Source of the DNA: Alphaproteobacteria bacterium
GTDB lineage: Bacteria; Pseudomonadota; Alphaproteobacteria; Rhodospirillales; Rhodospirillaceae
DNA: 64,000 nt
Assembly: GCA_030835385.1 (NCBI GenBank)
Contig: JAURPI010000002.1
Coordinates: 1 to 64,000 of the forward strand
Direction: 5' to 3'
Positions 51,835 through 61,601 of this stretch are shown here, in pieces (position 1 is the stretch's first letter; every line of letters begins with the position of its first letter). The notes below the pieces were generated by a model that worked only from the letters and a program-made list of their open reading frames with translations, was not told the DNA's origin and ran no database searches. The position numbers and the translations under genes are program-made.

Positions 51835-52812
51835 ATGCTGATTCGAATGGCCCGCAAATCCACCCCTAAATCCAGCGAAATCACCCCAAAGGACGTTTAC
51901 CTGAATCGGCGCAAATTTATCGCCGGCAGTGGGCTTATTGCTGGGTCAGCGGCTCTTGGGATGGGGAGTGTGCCCGCATCAGCTGCAGTTGAGCCGCCAG
52001 GTGCCAATCCCGCTCTGTCACCGATTATTGACGGCTATTCCAAGTTGGGCGATGACGACCCGCTTACGCCTTACACGGATGTCGCCTCCTACAATAATTT
52101 TTATGAATTCGGTACCGGCAAAGGTGACCCTGTTGAGAATGCTGGACCGTTCAATCCCAAGCCCTGGGAAATCACGGTAGATGGGATGTGTGCCAATCCC
52201 GGAACAATAGGGTTAGAAGATTTTCTCAAGCCTCATGATCTGGAAGAGCGAATTTATCGTCTCCGCTGCGTCGAAGCCTGGTCGATGGTTGTGCCTTGGG
52301 TCGGAATTTCCCTGGCTGATGTGGTGAAGCGTTTCGAGCCAAATGGCTCTGCCAAATACGTGCAGTTTGAAACCATCGTTCGACCGGAAGAGATGGTAGG
52401 CCAACGTTCGCGACGTATTTTGCCTTGGCCCTACGTCGAAGGCTTGCGCCTAGATGAAGCGATGAATCCCCTGGCGATCCTTGCCGTTGGTTTGTATGGC
52501 GAGGAACTACCGAATCAGAACGGTGCACCGATCCGGTTAATGACGCCCTGGAAGTATGGCTTCAAGTCAATCAAGTCCATTGTTAAAATGACCTTTACCG
52601 ACGAGAAGCCGCACAATACTTGGAATGTCATGGCGGCCAACGAATACGGTTTTTATGCCAACGTGAACCCAAGCGTAGACCATCCAAGATGGTCACAGGC
52701 CCGGGAACGGCGCATAGGGGATTTTCTTCGTCGCGAAACTCTGATGTTCAACGGCTATGAAGAGGAAGTCGGTGAGCTCTATGCCGGGATGAACCTGCGC
52801 AAGGAGTATTAG
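51835..52812 (+). CDS. msrP: Periplasmic methionine sulfoxide reductase, molybdopterin subunit (MsrP)
   Basis: 325 residues. Tat signal [20 protein letters not shown] lies after a 24-residue lead. The sulfite-oxidase-type molybdenum domain is clear: [29 protein letters not shown], the Mo-ligand Cys in [15 protein letters not shown], and [20 protein letters not shown]. MsrP repairs oxidised methionine in envelope proteins using electrons from the heme membrane protein MsrQ. The usual neighbour msrQ is not adjacent but lies at 61602-62228 in the same orientation. Confidence 0.95.
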   Translation: MLIRMARKSTPKSSEITPKDVYLNRRKFIAGSGLIAGSAALGMGSVPASAAVEPPGANPALSPIIDGYSKLGDDDPLTPYTDVASYNNFYEFGTGKGDPVENAGPFNPKPWEITVDGMCANPGTIGLEDFLKPHDLEERIYRLRCVEAWSMVVPWVGISLADVVKRFEPNGSAKYVQFETIVRPEEMVGQRSRRILPWPYVEGLRLDEAMNPLAILAVGLYGEELPNQNGAPIRLMTPWKYGFKSIKSIVKMTFTDEKPHNTWNVMAANEYGFYANVNPSVDHPRWSQARERRIGDFLRRETLMFNGYEEEVGELYAGMNLRKEY

Positions 52813-52844
52813 GGCGGAATAGCATCCTCGGCTAGAGTCTAGGC

Positions 52845-53657
52845 ATGCGTTTCTTTACCCTCATAAGTTCAAGCGTACTGATAGTCGCAGGCTTGGCAAA
52901 GCATTCCGTCGCTCAGGATGTGACAGTCCCACCATCCAGCCTGTTTGAGTTAGCGGTGGGTGATCGCCTAGAAGATTCAGGTGTGTTCACGGTGGCTATC
53001 GGGGCGTCGGCGCGAACTGAAGCCTTTGAAATTGTACGCCGGGTTGACGGTGGACGTGTCGTGACCAGTATCACCACCCGCACCGCCGCCGGTGTCAGCA
53101 CCTTTCCCGCAGAAGGTCGGTGGACGTACGATGCCAATGAACGAGCTGTGAGTGCCGTCGGCAAGACTCGGTATGGCGACACGCCGGCATATATCGAGAT
53201 TGTTGCCGCACCGCCAATAGTGAGAATAACCGTTGAGGCCGGCGCCGTAAAACGGACCATTCCGGCGCCTTGTGATCCTGATTGTTTGATTGATTTTTCA
53301 CCTAGCGCTCTGCCGATGTTTACCATGACCCGTCAGTACGACACTGACCGTGGCGGTATTCAAACCTTCAACATGGTTGGGCAGGGGTTGTTTAGCGACA
53401 GTCCGCTGCTGGGATCTTCGCTTCAGATTGAAGTGCTGGAGCGTGACACGATAACGACCCCGGAAGGCGGTGACCTGGACGTGTTACAGTATGTTGTCGC
53501 ACCAGACTTATCTATGCGCCCAGTCCGAGGGTTTGAATTCAACCTGTGGGTTGATGCCGACCACCGCCCACTGGCCTTTGACATGCCCGTCGAAACTCGT
53601 GGCATCCGTGATGGCTTTGCGTTTGTTGTTGACGCCCTGCCGCCTGCTTTCGACTAA
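52845..53657 (+). CDS. Exported protein of unknown function
   Basis: 270 residues with a signal peptide (LISSSVLIVAGLAKHSVAQ). The mature part is beta-rich with alternating strands (FTVAIGASARTEAFEIVRRV, TVEAGAVKRTIPAPCDPDCL), two close cysteines in CDPDC, and a C-terminal FEFNLWVDADHRPLAFDMPV. This architecture suggests a beta-barrel-like or lipocalin-type periplasmic protein, but I do not recognise the family. It lies 32 bp after msrP and 14 bp before the aldolase gene. Confidence 0.7.
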   Translation: MRFFTLISSSVLIVAGLAKHSVAQDVTVPPSSLFELAVGDRLEDSGVFTVAIGASARTEAFEIVRRVDGGRVVTSITTRTAAGVSTFPAEGRWTYDANERAVSAVGKTRYGDTPAYIEIVAAPPIVRITVEAGAVKRTIPAPCDPDCLIDFSPSALPMFTMTRQYDTDRGGIQTFNMVGQGLFSDSPLLGSSLQIEVLERDTITTPEGGDLDVLQYVVAPDLSMRPVRGFEFNLWVDADHRPLAFDMPVETRGIRDGFAFVVDALPPAFD

Positions 53658-53671
53658 AGGACGGTTGAAAG

Positions 53672-54367
53672 ATGGCCACCTCATTGCGCTCCTACATCCT
53701 CGTCCCCGCGTCCGATGCGTCAGCATCGCGCGCGGCCTTAGCGGGGTCGACGGATCTTGTCGTACTCGATCTGGAAGACACCGTGCCTGAGGATCTAAAG
53801 CCGCGCGCCCGGATCATGTTGCGTACCGGTATGTCAGCCGATTGGGCGGGGGATGAGCGCTGCGCTGTGCGTGTGAATACTTGGCACTCAAAGGCGGGTG
53901 AAGTTGACCGCACGGCTCTCGCAGGCCTGTATCTTCCGGCCGTGGTGCTGCCCAAGGTGAATACGCCTGATATTATCGACCAGGCACGTGAGGTATTGAC
54001 CGATGACGACCTTGGTGACTCTTCGCTTCATGCCATCATTGAAACACCTGAAGGCCTATCGAGCGTGGGGGCGATTTCTAATACTGCTGTTACGTCGCTT
54101 GTCGTCGGCGCTTTCGATCTCGCTAAAGCACTTGGCATAGACCCTGAGCCCAATGCGACGGCAATACTCGACGCGCGAGTTACTGTTGCTAGTGCCGCAA
54201 CGTCCGCTGGTGTCTCTTCCTTTGATATGCCGTGGGTGGCCGTTCAGGACGAGGCAGGTTTTGAAACGCATCTCGCCCAGGCGTATGAACTCGGTTTCAC
54301 TGGCTGCTGTGCGATGAATGAGGCGCAGGCTCAGCGCATCAATGAGGTTTTCTCTACCACTGGCTAA
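53672..54367 (+). CDS. HpcH/HpaI aldolase / citrate lyase beta-like protein
   Basis: 231 residues. TIM-barrel CitE-like features: LRSYILVPASDASASRAALA, LVVLDLEDTVPEDLKPRAR (metal-binding acidic residues), VRVNTWHS, VLPKVNTPDIID, AIIETPEGLSSVGAI (catalytic Glu) and VVGAFDLAKALGID. Members cleave citramalyl- or malyl-CoA-type substrates. The protein is shorter than typical CitE (about 290 residues) but looks complete at both ends. A hairpin follows. Confidence 0.85.
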   Translation: MATSLRSYILVPASDASASRAALAGSTDLVVLDLEDTVPEDLKPRARIMLRTGMSADWAGDERCAVRVNTWHSKAGEVDRTALAGLYLPAVVLPKVNTPDIIDQAREVLTDDDLGDSSLHAIIETPEGLSSVGAISNTAVTSLVVGAFDLAKALGIDPEPNATAILDARVTVASAATSAGVSSFDMPWVAVQDEAGFETHLAQAYELGFTGCCAMNEAQAQRINEVFSTTG

Positions 54368-54454
54368 CCCATTGGAAAAACGTTCAAAATTATGGGTCGG
54401 ACGTAGTGGATGGGCTTGTTTGATTTGGCCCTTAAGGCGTTGAATCTATTGGAC

Positions 54455-54489
54455 AAGAAAACGAAAAACGAGCCGTGCATGGGTTCGTT
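54455..54489 (-). terminator. Probable terminator of the minus-strand DUF1838 gene
   Basis: An 8-bp stem (54467-54474 with 54482-54489, one wobble) is followed on the minus strand by TTTTCGTTTTCTTG. It lies between convergent genes. On the plus strand the nearest T run (54508-54515) is about 20 bases away, so it suits the minus-strand gene better. Confidence 0.55.
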
Positions 54490-54532
54490 CCTCGCTCATT
54501 CTTGAATCTTTTTTTGGTCGTCGATGTGCGGG

Positions 54533-55552
54533 CTACATCCCTGCGTCGGAAACACCAAAGACCGATCCCTTGCCACCCAGGCCGCCACGCCCTTCTTCAC
54601 GCTTCTTGTCGATGATCTTCTTGGCGTAGGACCAAGTGTTTTCATTCTCTGCAAGGCCTTGCCATTCACGGGGCGCTTCCAAGTATTTTGGATAGTGCTT
54701 TTCGGTATAGTCGCGAATGTATTTCGGCAGTTCAGCGGCCCCGTTCATCAACTTGAACGACTGGGAGTGATAGACCATGTGGCCTGCCCGATTACCCATT
54801 TCCATAAACGGTAGCCACATGCCATTTCGCGCCCACGCTGTGTGATTAGACGCTGTCGTCACGTCAGGGTTTGCCACTTCAGAAAGGCTGCTCGAAATTG
54901 CCCATAATTCACATGATTGATAGACGTCGGTTTGTGAGTGAAGCGGATATTCCTTGCGGCTAATGGGGTTTTCCTTGGTGCGGAAAACATCAATCTGAAA
55001 GACGATACGATCACCGACAATTTGATGATCAAAAGGTGGCGATCTAAAGCCACCACTGACCCGTGAAATGCGGTTCACAGGATCATTGAGAATATGCATC
55101 ACCTCAACCGTGCGACCGGTCACGGGATTGGTCCAGGTGTCGAGAATTTCACCTGTCTTCGGATTCATGTAGTAGAGCACTTCACGGTGATGAAAGTTCC
55201 ATACACCGTCGCCTTGATAGTCGAGGCGGGTTGCACCGATGCCGTATGTTTGAAAGGCGAGGTAGTTCGCTTCGCCGGGAACCCACATCCAGGCTTTACC
55301 GCCAAACCCGCTAAGAATGTCATCACCAGAAAGATCACCCTGGATCTTTAAGAGTGTTCTGAGGTTTGTTTCAGGATCCATGGTATCAAAACCGTCGGGA
55401 ACGGCAGCGGACGCTGACGCGGGCATCATTGATGCGGCTGCGGCGCTGGCAGCGCCCATACCCACTCCACCCAGCATGCCCCGTCGGCTAATAGCGTTGG
55501 GATGGAAGGTGTCAGACATCAACGGGGGAAGGGCATCAGTAGTATCGGTCAT
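54533..55552 (-). CDS. Tat-exported DUF1838-family protein
   Basis: 339 residues from ATG 55552, preceded by GAGAGGA. A 21-residue lead precedes the Tat motif AISRRGMLGGVGMGAASAAA. The mature domain has LLKIQGDLSGDDILSGFGGK, MWVPGEANYLAFQTYGIGAT, YYMNPKTGEILDTWTNPVTG and WLPFMEMGNRAGHMVYHSQS with AAELPKYIRDY. The NPxTGxxxDTWxNPxTGxxV pattern is the DUF1838 hallmark. Function unknown. It is divergent from the FGE-like gene; the other family member is at 40919-41800. Confidence 0.75.
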   Translation of the reverse strand: MTDTTDALPPLMSDTFHPNAISRRGMLGGVGMGAASAAAASMMPASASAAVPDGFDTMDPETNLRTLLKIQGDLSGDDILSGFGGKAWMWVPGEANYLAFQTYGIGATRLDYQGDGVWNFHHREVLYYMNPKTGEILDTWTNPVTGRTVEVMHILNDPVNRISRVSGGFRSPPFDHQIVGDRIVFQIDVFRTKENPISRKEYPLHSQTDVYQSCELWAISSSLSEVANPDVTTASNHTAWARNGMWLPFMEMGNRAGHMVYHSQSFKLMNGAAELPKYIRDYTEKHYPKYLEAPREWQGLAENENTWSYAKKIIDKKREEGRGGLGGKGSVFGVSDAGM

Positions 55553-55741
55553 GATCAAATCCTCTCGCGGCGTGAAAAGTTGTGAGCCCAGTCATATCAA
55601 GCATTGGTCACTGCCTAGGGTGGTCCTGCGTCGAGTGTCCGACTGGTGGGCGAGCTAACTGGCCTCCTGAGTTAAATCCGTTGCAATCCTAGCCCTGAGA
55701 TTCGTACTCTGACGGACAAAGAGGAAAGGGAGAGAGCCACT

Positions 55742-56701
55742 ATGCGACAGAGTCATCTTTCGGTTTGGATGCTGCCAGCCGTTCTCATCATTTTGCTGTC
55801 CGAATCAGCTGCCGCTCAATCCGTCTCTTTATCCCCTGGGGCGAGTTTCAAAGACTGTACAGACTGCCCAGACATGGTGGTTATTCCAGGTGGCACATTC
55901 CAAATGGGCTCTGATCGGAAAGAGCAGATGCGCGACAACGAACTGCGCCCTGAAGGACCAATACGAACGGTTACGATTGCCAAGCCGTTTGCTGCCGGAC
56001 GTTTTGAAGTGACCAACGCTCAGTATGCCGCCTTTGTTGAGGCGACGGGCTACAGCGCTACTAACGGGTGTGTGACGTCAGGTGGGCGCTATGCCGTCGA
56101 CGGTGTTACTTGGCGCAATCCGGGGATCGGCTCGGCTGTAGCCGATGATGAGCCGGTGGTTTGTGTCGATTGGCATGATGCCAAGGCGTACACCCTTTGG
56201 CTGGCTGGGCACACAGGGCTCCCCTACCGCATGCTCACGGAAGCTGAATGGGAGTACTCAGCTAAAGCCGGGGCGACAACAGTCTGGCCGTGGGGTGATG
56301 ACGAAACAGAGATTTGTGAGCACGGCAATGTCTTTGATGAGTCTGGTTTAAAAGACCCGCGTTCAAAAATCGGCACCAATGCAGCAGCAACTGCAGCAGA
56401 ATGCGATGATGGATTTCAAACAATAGCGGCTGTCGGGCAATTCAAGCCAAATGCGTTTGGCCTTTATGACACCATCGGCAATGTTTGGGAGTGGAATGAA
56501 GATTGCTCTTTGATGCTCTACACAGATGAACCAGTGGATGGCTCTGCCTATCAAGCGGAGGGTGTCTGTGACAAGAGGGCGGTGCGTAGTGGCAGTTGGC
56601 GGACTCGTGTATCGCGACATAGACCTACTTTTCGTGGTCGTGATCCAACGGACCTTGCGTACTTCATGTTCGGTTTTAGATTGGCGCGCGATTTAAATTA
56701 G
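55742..56701 (+). CDS. Exported formylglycine-generating-enzyme (SUMF1)-family protein
   Basis: 319 residues with signal peptide (MLPAVLIILLSESAAAQ). FGE-sulfatase domain: MVVIPGGTFQMGSD, FEVTNAQYAAFVEATGY, PVVCVDWHDAKAYTLWLAGH, YRMLTEAEWEYSAKAGATT followed by WPWGDD, FGLYDTIGNVWEWNEDC and RSGSWRTRVSRHRPTFRGRD with FGFRLARD. The copper-binding cysteine pair of true FGE is not evident at the usual place, so it may be a non-oxidase member. No sulfatase gene is in the window. Good ribosome site (gaaaggga). Confidence 0.85.
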   Translation: MRQSHLSVWMLPAVLIILLSESAAAQSVSLSPGASFKDCTDCPDMVVIPGGTFQMGSDRKEQMRDNELRPEGPIRTVTIAKPFAAGRFEVTNAQYAAFVEATGYSATNGCVTSGGRYAVDGVTWRNPGIGSAVADDEPVVCVDWHDAKAYTLWLAGHTGLPYRMLTEAEWEYSAKAGATTVWPWGDDETEICEHGNVFDESGLKDPRSKIGTNAAATAAECDDGFQTIAAVGQFKPNAFGLYDTIGNVWEWNEDCSLMLYTDEPVDGSAYQAEGVCDKRAVRSGSWRTRVSRHRPTFRGRDPTDLAYFMFGFRLARDLN

Positions 56702-56779
56702 ACCAATTCAGCAAACTGAGTGGCTGGAATACCGTAGAGTTTGCGTTGCAGGCTCTGTGCGTCTGTCGCTCAAAATGCT

Positions 56780-59700
56780 TTAGAATCTAAACCGGACTGT
56801 CACCGCGCCCGTGTGAGCGGTATACCCACTTCCTTTTTCACCGTCGTAGTCGAACGACACTGTTGCGTGTTCGTTTTTATAAAAGACGCCCAGACCAAGA
56901 GAAAACAATCCTTGCGTATTGCCGACGCGTTGCAAGATGAAAGGTGTTCCTCCGGCAGCAAACGCGAGTTCCAGATCCTGCGTTCCGGTCATAAATTCGC
57001 GGGTGTAGTTGGAACGGAGTTCAAATTCGAGGGTTGTGTTGTTTTCCTGGATATACGTCTTGCGCCCCGCCAACCCAAGGCTACCGCGCAAGGAATCTGT
57101 GTTGTTGCTCATGACGTTCAGGTTCAAGCCGTTGCCGCCGCCGTCCTCAATGTATGACCCCTGATGGAGGTAGAGGTATTGAACGCGGGCCGTCGGGATA
57201 AAGCTCAGTGTGTCTCGCCTAACACCGAGGGCGAGTTGCCATGCTGTGCTGAAGTGGTAGCCATTCCAATCGCCTAGGGATGTTCTATCGATGGCGTCGA
57301 ATTGGACCTTGCGCTCGCTATTTAATGAGTCATATCCAAACGTCACACTGCCCTGAAGGTTCCGGATTTCGTCGCCCATGCGGATGTATCCGTTGAGCTG
57401 TGAACTGCTGAACTCTGTCGGCTTATCGATAGACGTTAGTTCATCGGGGAAGCTCCACAACTGCGTGTATGCAATGCCCGCGCGCGCAAGTCTTCCAACC
57501 TGGCGATCAACGCCGATGGCAATGCCACCAGACCAGGTCGTGTACCCCAGTTGCTCTCCGTCTGGCTTGCGCTTGGCATAGTGGATCATGCCTTGCACCC
57601 AGGCGGATGGCTTGTCGCGGTAAAAGCCAACAGCTGGGACCCGATCCAGGCGACGATTGATAGCGCCGAGGGCCATGTTCTGTTGGTCGATGGCAGCTTG
57701 CATCACGGCGCTACTGGTATCGGGAAGAAGCTGAATCAGTGCATTCTCGAACTCCGCTTGGGTGGCTATGCCTGCGAGACCCGTAAACAGATCAGTGTCT
57801 CCGCTGAAGGCTGCTGAAGCGCCTTCGTAGAGTGTGCCCATGTTGCTCGATAATCCAAGGTCTGCCGCTGTGCGACGTGTCACTTGAAGGCGAATGGCAT
57901 TGGGGTTCGTGTCATCGCTGATGACTTGAATGTTGTGCATGTAAGAGGTGTCAGCTGGCACTGCCGCAGTAGCAACCAATGACGTGTTGAGTTGCCCTGC
58001 TTCAACCAGTGTGAAGGTCTGCTGGTCTGTAATGAAATTGCGAAGAATAGGGATAATCGTCGTGTCTGCTGCCAGGTTGGCTATACCCGTAGCGCTGAGT
58101 GTACCCGCGCGATTGTTGACCCCATCAACTTCAATACGAAGTGTTGTCCCGCCTTGAATATCCAGCGTGCGCAGCGGGGCGCCTGCATCAGCAAGAATGG
58201 TCCAGTCACTGTTCGACACAGTCAGATCAATTTCTGATCCCGTGTGAGCGAACCCGGCAGATAGCATTGTATTCACAACCGATACCGTCTTGGTGCCTGT
58301 GGTGAACTGGAAATTACCTGAAACTGTCGCGTCCGTTAGAGAGATAACATCATTGCCGCCCCCTAGAGCATTGGTTGACGCGGCAACAGATCCGCCGTTT
58401 ACAGTGTAGGTGGTGTTGCCGTTACCGTTCCCTAAGTAAATGTCGCCTTCCATCGTTCCTGAGTTAAAGAACGTAAAGTCATTGTTTGATGTTCGAACAT
58501 CCAAAGCCGTCGTCGTTCCGGTTGAGCCGTCGCGGATTTGAGCAAGAACATCGCCAGTGTTGGAAAAGCTTGTGAGCGTTCCAGCCCGGTCGACGATGGC
58601 AAACGCGCTAGACCCTGAGCCAGCTGCGTTGGCACGAATGACTCCAGTGTTGGTCAAGCTGGACAGGGACCCATTTTGCTCAACAAGAATCGCCGTTGCA
58701 TCTCCACCTAGAGTGCCGATGGTGCCGGCGTTTACATCCTCTTCTGAGTCGGAGGTGACCGCGAGAATGTCACCAGTGTTATTGAGAGCGGGAACGGTCG
58801 CATAATTACCAATCTTGATCGCGAGCGCTGTGGCGTCGACAGTGCCGGCGCGTATGTTGCCTCCGTCATTGCTTAAGCCACCGGTTAGCGTGGTTTGATA
58901 AATGGTGCCGCCAGAGATCATGCCCTCAATCACGACGCCTTCAACCGCAGTTCCTTCTGTAGCGCTACCCGTCGTGATTAAACCATGGTTGAGAATGGCA
59001 AATGCACTGTCGCCTGTTCCGACTGCGCCCAGTGTTATATCGCTCAATATTCCACTGGCACCTCCAGGGCTCACGCGCACTGCTGGACCAGACCCGGTGG
59101 CGCTGATAATTGCATCGTTAATTGATGCTGCCGGATCATCGGCATCCAATTCAGGCTCGAGGGATTCTGTAACCTGATTGCCATTATTGAAGATACCGCC
59201 GCTGACAGAATTCGCGATCCAGAGTGAGGCTTCCCCAGAGGCTTCAGGAACGATCTCGAAGTCGATGTCGCGGGTTTCAGTAGCGCCAGCATTTATAGTG
59301 CCGTTGTTGGAGACTGCTCCTGTGACAGCACCGCCAACATAGACAGAGATTCCGCCTTCGCCGGCTGCATTAATAGTGCTTGAGTTCGTTACGTCTCCGG
59401 TAACAGCGCCGTTCAGGTTGATTGACGTAGAGTTGTCACCAATTGTTGTGATGCGTCCTTGGTTGTCGATCGATCCGTTTAAAGTCGTATCGACAAAAAT
59501 TCCGAAGGACTCATTTCCGCCAACTTCAATAGCGCCCCCGACGCCATTGACCAGCGATCCCGTTAGTGTACCCAGACCATTCACACGGATGCCGTAATTG
59601 TCGGCGACTGAGTCGATCAAATTGCTGTCTGTAGCTGGGCCTGGAACAGATATGAGGCTGTTGTTTGTTACACTGCCGGTTAAGTTGCCCACGGACCCGT

Positions 59701-59998
59701 CGACTAAAACACCTGTCACATTGGTCTCTGACGTCAGCTGAATCTGGCCACCATTCGTAATGCTGTTGTCGCTGTTCAGAATAATCGCGGGACCGGTCGA
59801 AAGTTCGACCACACCATTGCCTTCGATGATGATGTCACCAAACCCGTTGCCGTCGCCAGTCGCGGTGTCCGCCGCAGTCGTCCGATTGTCAGAAATCGTG
59901 AGGTCATCGGCCAGAACAGGGCTGGCTGAAAGCATAGCCACCGAGAGCACGACAAATACTGGGGTTTGGAAAGTCAGCCTGGAATTGGAGAAACTCAT
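56780..59998 (-). CDS. Autotransporter outer-membrane protein
   Basis: 1072 residues from ATG 59998; the frame continues upstream to 60040 but the signal peptide (LTFQTPVFVVLSVAMLSAS) favours this start. Residues about 30-700 are a passenger made of many degenerate repeats with motifs like LTGSVTNNSLI, SIDNQGRITTIGDN, LNNTGDILAV and LTNTGVIRANA, predicting a long beta-helix. From about residue 790 a 12-strand autotransporter barrel follows (PSAWVQGMIHYAKRKPDG, WSGGIAIGVDRQVGRLARAG), ending in Phe (AVTVRFRF) as required for insertion. It is probably an adhesin or surface coat. Confidence 0.92.
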   Translation of the reverse strand: MSFSNSRLTFQTPVFVVLSVAMLSASPVLADDLTISDNRTTAADTATGDGNGFGDIIIEGNGVVELSTGPAIILNSDNSITNGGQIQLTSETNVTGVLVDGSVGNLTGSVTNNSLISVPGPATDSNLIDSVADNYGIRVNGLGTLTGSLVNGVGGAIEVGGNESFGIFVDTTLNGSIDNQGRITTIGDNSTSINLNGAVTGDVTNSSTINAAGEGGISVYVGGAVTGAVSNNGTINAGATETRDIDFEIVPEASGEASLWIANSVSGGIFNNGNQVTESLEPELDADDPAASINDAIISATGSGPAVRVSPGGASGILSDITLGAVGTGDSAFAILNHGLITTGSATEGTAVEGVVIEGMISGGTIYQTTLTGGLSNDGGNIRAGTVDATALAIKIGNYATVPALNNTGDILAVTSDSEEDVNAGTIGTLGGDATAILVEQNGSLSSLTNTGVIRANAAGSGSSAFAIVDRAGTLTSFSNTGDVLAQIRDGSTGTTTALDVRTSNNDFTFFNSGTMEGDIYLGNGNGNTTYTVNGGSVAASTNALGGGNDVISLTDATVSGNFQFTTGTKTVSVVNTMLSAGFAHTGSEIDLTVSNSDWTILADAGAPLRTLDIQGGTTLRIEVDGVNNRAGTLSATGIANLAADTTIIPILRNFITDQQTFTLVEAGQLNTSLVATAAVPADTSYMHNIQVISDDTNPNAIRLQVTRRTAADLGLSSNMGTLYEGASAAFSGDTDLFTGLAGIATQAEFENALIQLLPDTSSAVMQAAIDQQNMALGAINRRLDRVPAVGFYRDKPSAWVQGMIHYAKRKPDGEQLGYTTWSGGIAIGVDRQVGRLARAGIAYTQLWSFPDELTSIDKPTEFSSSQLNGYIRMGDEIRNLQGSVTFGYDSLNSERKVQFDAIDRTSLGDWNGYHFSTAWQLALGVRRDTLSFIPTARVQYLYLHQGSYIEDGGGNGLNLNVMSNNTDSLRGSLGLAGRKTYIQENNTTLEFELRSNYTREFMTGTQDLELAFAAGGTPFILQRVGNTQGLFSLGLGVFYKNEHATVSFDYDGEKGSGYTAHTGAVTVRFRF

Positions 59999-60169
59999 TC
60001 GAACCGTCACTCTATTTTCGTCCCTATTTACCCATAGCAATATGGGGCGAATCCTTATTTACGATTGTGGAGCCAATGTAGACACGCCTTGAGGCGGTCA
60101 AGTCAATCCATGCGTGCCCAACTCAGACACCAATATTGTCAGAATGTGGCAGGATTTCGCCGGAAAACC

Positions 60170-61510
60170 CTAGCCAGCCATGGCTGGCCCGTCTGAGGCC
60201 CGGGGTCCTCCCGGCATGCGACCAGGAGACTTCCACCGCACAAGCACCGCGCATAGGAAGATCAGGGTGTTAATGCCGCCGACCATGACGAATACCGAGC
60301 CCGGCGACACATTGTCGAACAACCAGCCCCCGAGGACGGAACAGAACAAAATACCAACTGCGCCAGAAATATTGAATCCGCCGATGACGGCGCCGCGCTC
60401 AGCGATCGGAGCTTCCTGACCGACCAATGCCTGCGAGCCAAAGAACGCAGAGATTTGTCCGATGCCGAGAAGAATCACAAAGGGGAGGGTATCAGATGCG
60501 GTCGGGTCTTCGACCAACCCCATGCCTAGGTATCCAAGTGCAGCGAGCGCCATGCAAAAGGCTAAGAATCCAGTTCGGTTAAAGCGATCTATAAAGAAGA
60601 CAATAACAACGGTCCAAACCAGAGCGGCTGACTGAGCGGCAACGAATGCCAAAGTCGCGTTTCTCGTAGCCTCTGACGTCGCCAAACCCTGACTTGTTCC
60701 GGCGATCGTTCCCCAAAGAGTCAGGAACGTTCCCAGAATAACCAAATCGCCGCGAGCAATGAATGCAGCGCCATAGGATAAAGCAATGCGTGGGTTTTGC
60801 ACGCCTTGCTTTATTGCGCTTACCGCGAGCTCTTTGATGGCAGGTTTTTCTTCTCCTTTAGCTGGTGTTCCATCTTTAAGGCCAAACCAAAGCACTATGG
60901 TTGAAATGACGCATAGTCCGGCAACGAGCCAATGAACCATCTCGCCCGCCTCGACACCATCCATACCACCGGATGTGAAACGTTCTGGTAACGAGCCAAA
61001 AACTCGATTGATGAAGACCACGCCAAGGCCGTTCATGGCCCCTACGATGCCAACGAGCTTGCCGCGCGATGCCTCCTGCGGATAGTCGGTGACGATCGTT
61101 GCCAACATACCAGTAGAGGTCGCAATCCCGATCGCGTAAATAACGCGATAAAGTATGAGTTCGGTGACTGTATCGGCGGTGGGATATAGTGCGTATCCCA
61201 AACCCATAGTCAGAAAGCCAAAGAGGTAGACTGATTTGCGTCCGATGCGGTCAGCGGCGACGCCGACCGGGCCAAATAAAAGGAGTGAGACAATCTCAGT
61301 CCAAAAGACTAAATTGCCACTGATCGTTCCTTGCTCACCGTTAGGAACTTGAAGGATTTCTGTCAGAACGTAGGGCGTGCCGATGCCGATAAAGGTCAGA
61401 AGACCTATCGTAAAGAACGCCGCATACATAAGTGTCCAGGTGTTTCCTTTACCCACACCAGGAGCAAGCCAAACCGGGCCGAACTTATTACAGCTTGTAT
61501 CGATTGACAT
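60170..61510 (-). CDS. Major facilitator superfamily transporter
   Basis: 446 residues, twelve predicted membrane segments. The MFS loop 2-3 signature is VGVAADRIGRKSVYLFGFLT, with GLGYALYPTADTVTELILYR and a second-half loop VVIVFFIDRFNRTGFLAFCM. The substrate is not predictable from these. It is divergent from msrQ across 91 bp and lies 171 bp downstream (same strand) of the autotransporter start. Confidence 0.9.
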   Translation of the reverse strand: MSIDTSCNKFGPVWLAPGVGKGNTWTLMYAAFFTIGLLTFIGIGTPYVLTEILQVPNGEQGTISGNLVFWTEIVSLLLFGPVGVAADRIGRKSVYLFGFLTMGLGYALYPTADTVTELILYRVIYAIGIATSTGMLATIVTDYPQEASRGKLVGIVGAMNGLGVVFINRVFGSLPERFTSGGMDGVEAGEMVHWLVAGLCVISTIVLWFGLKDGTPAKGEEKPAIKELAVSAIKQGVQNPRIALSYGAAFIARGDLVILGTFLTLWGTIAGTSQGLATSEATRNATLAFVAAQSAALVWTVVIVFFIDRFNRTGFLAFCMALAALGYLGMGLVEDPTASDTLPFVILLGIGQISAFFGSQALVGQEAPIAERGAVIGGFNISGAVGILFCSVLGGWLFDNVSPGSVFVMVGGINTLIFLCAVLVRWKSPGRMPGGPRASDGPAMAG

Positions 61511-61601
61511 GTGTGTCGTTCCTCACAAACTCGTGTCTCACGCCGATGTGTGAGCTCAAAACCTTCCCCTTTACGGTAGGGTAGAGTACACGGCAGGTGC
61601 T

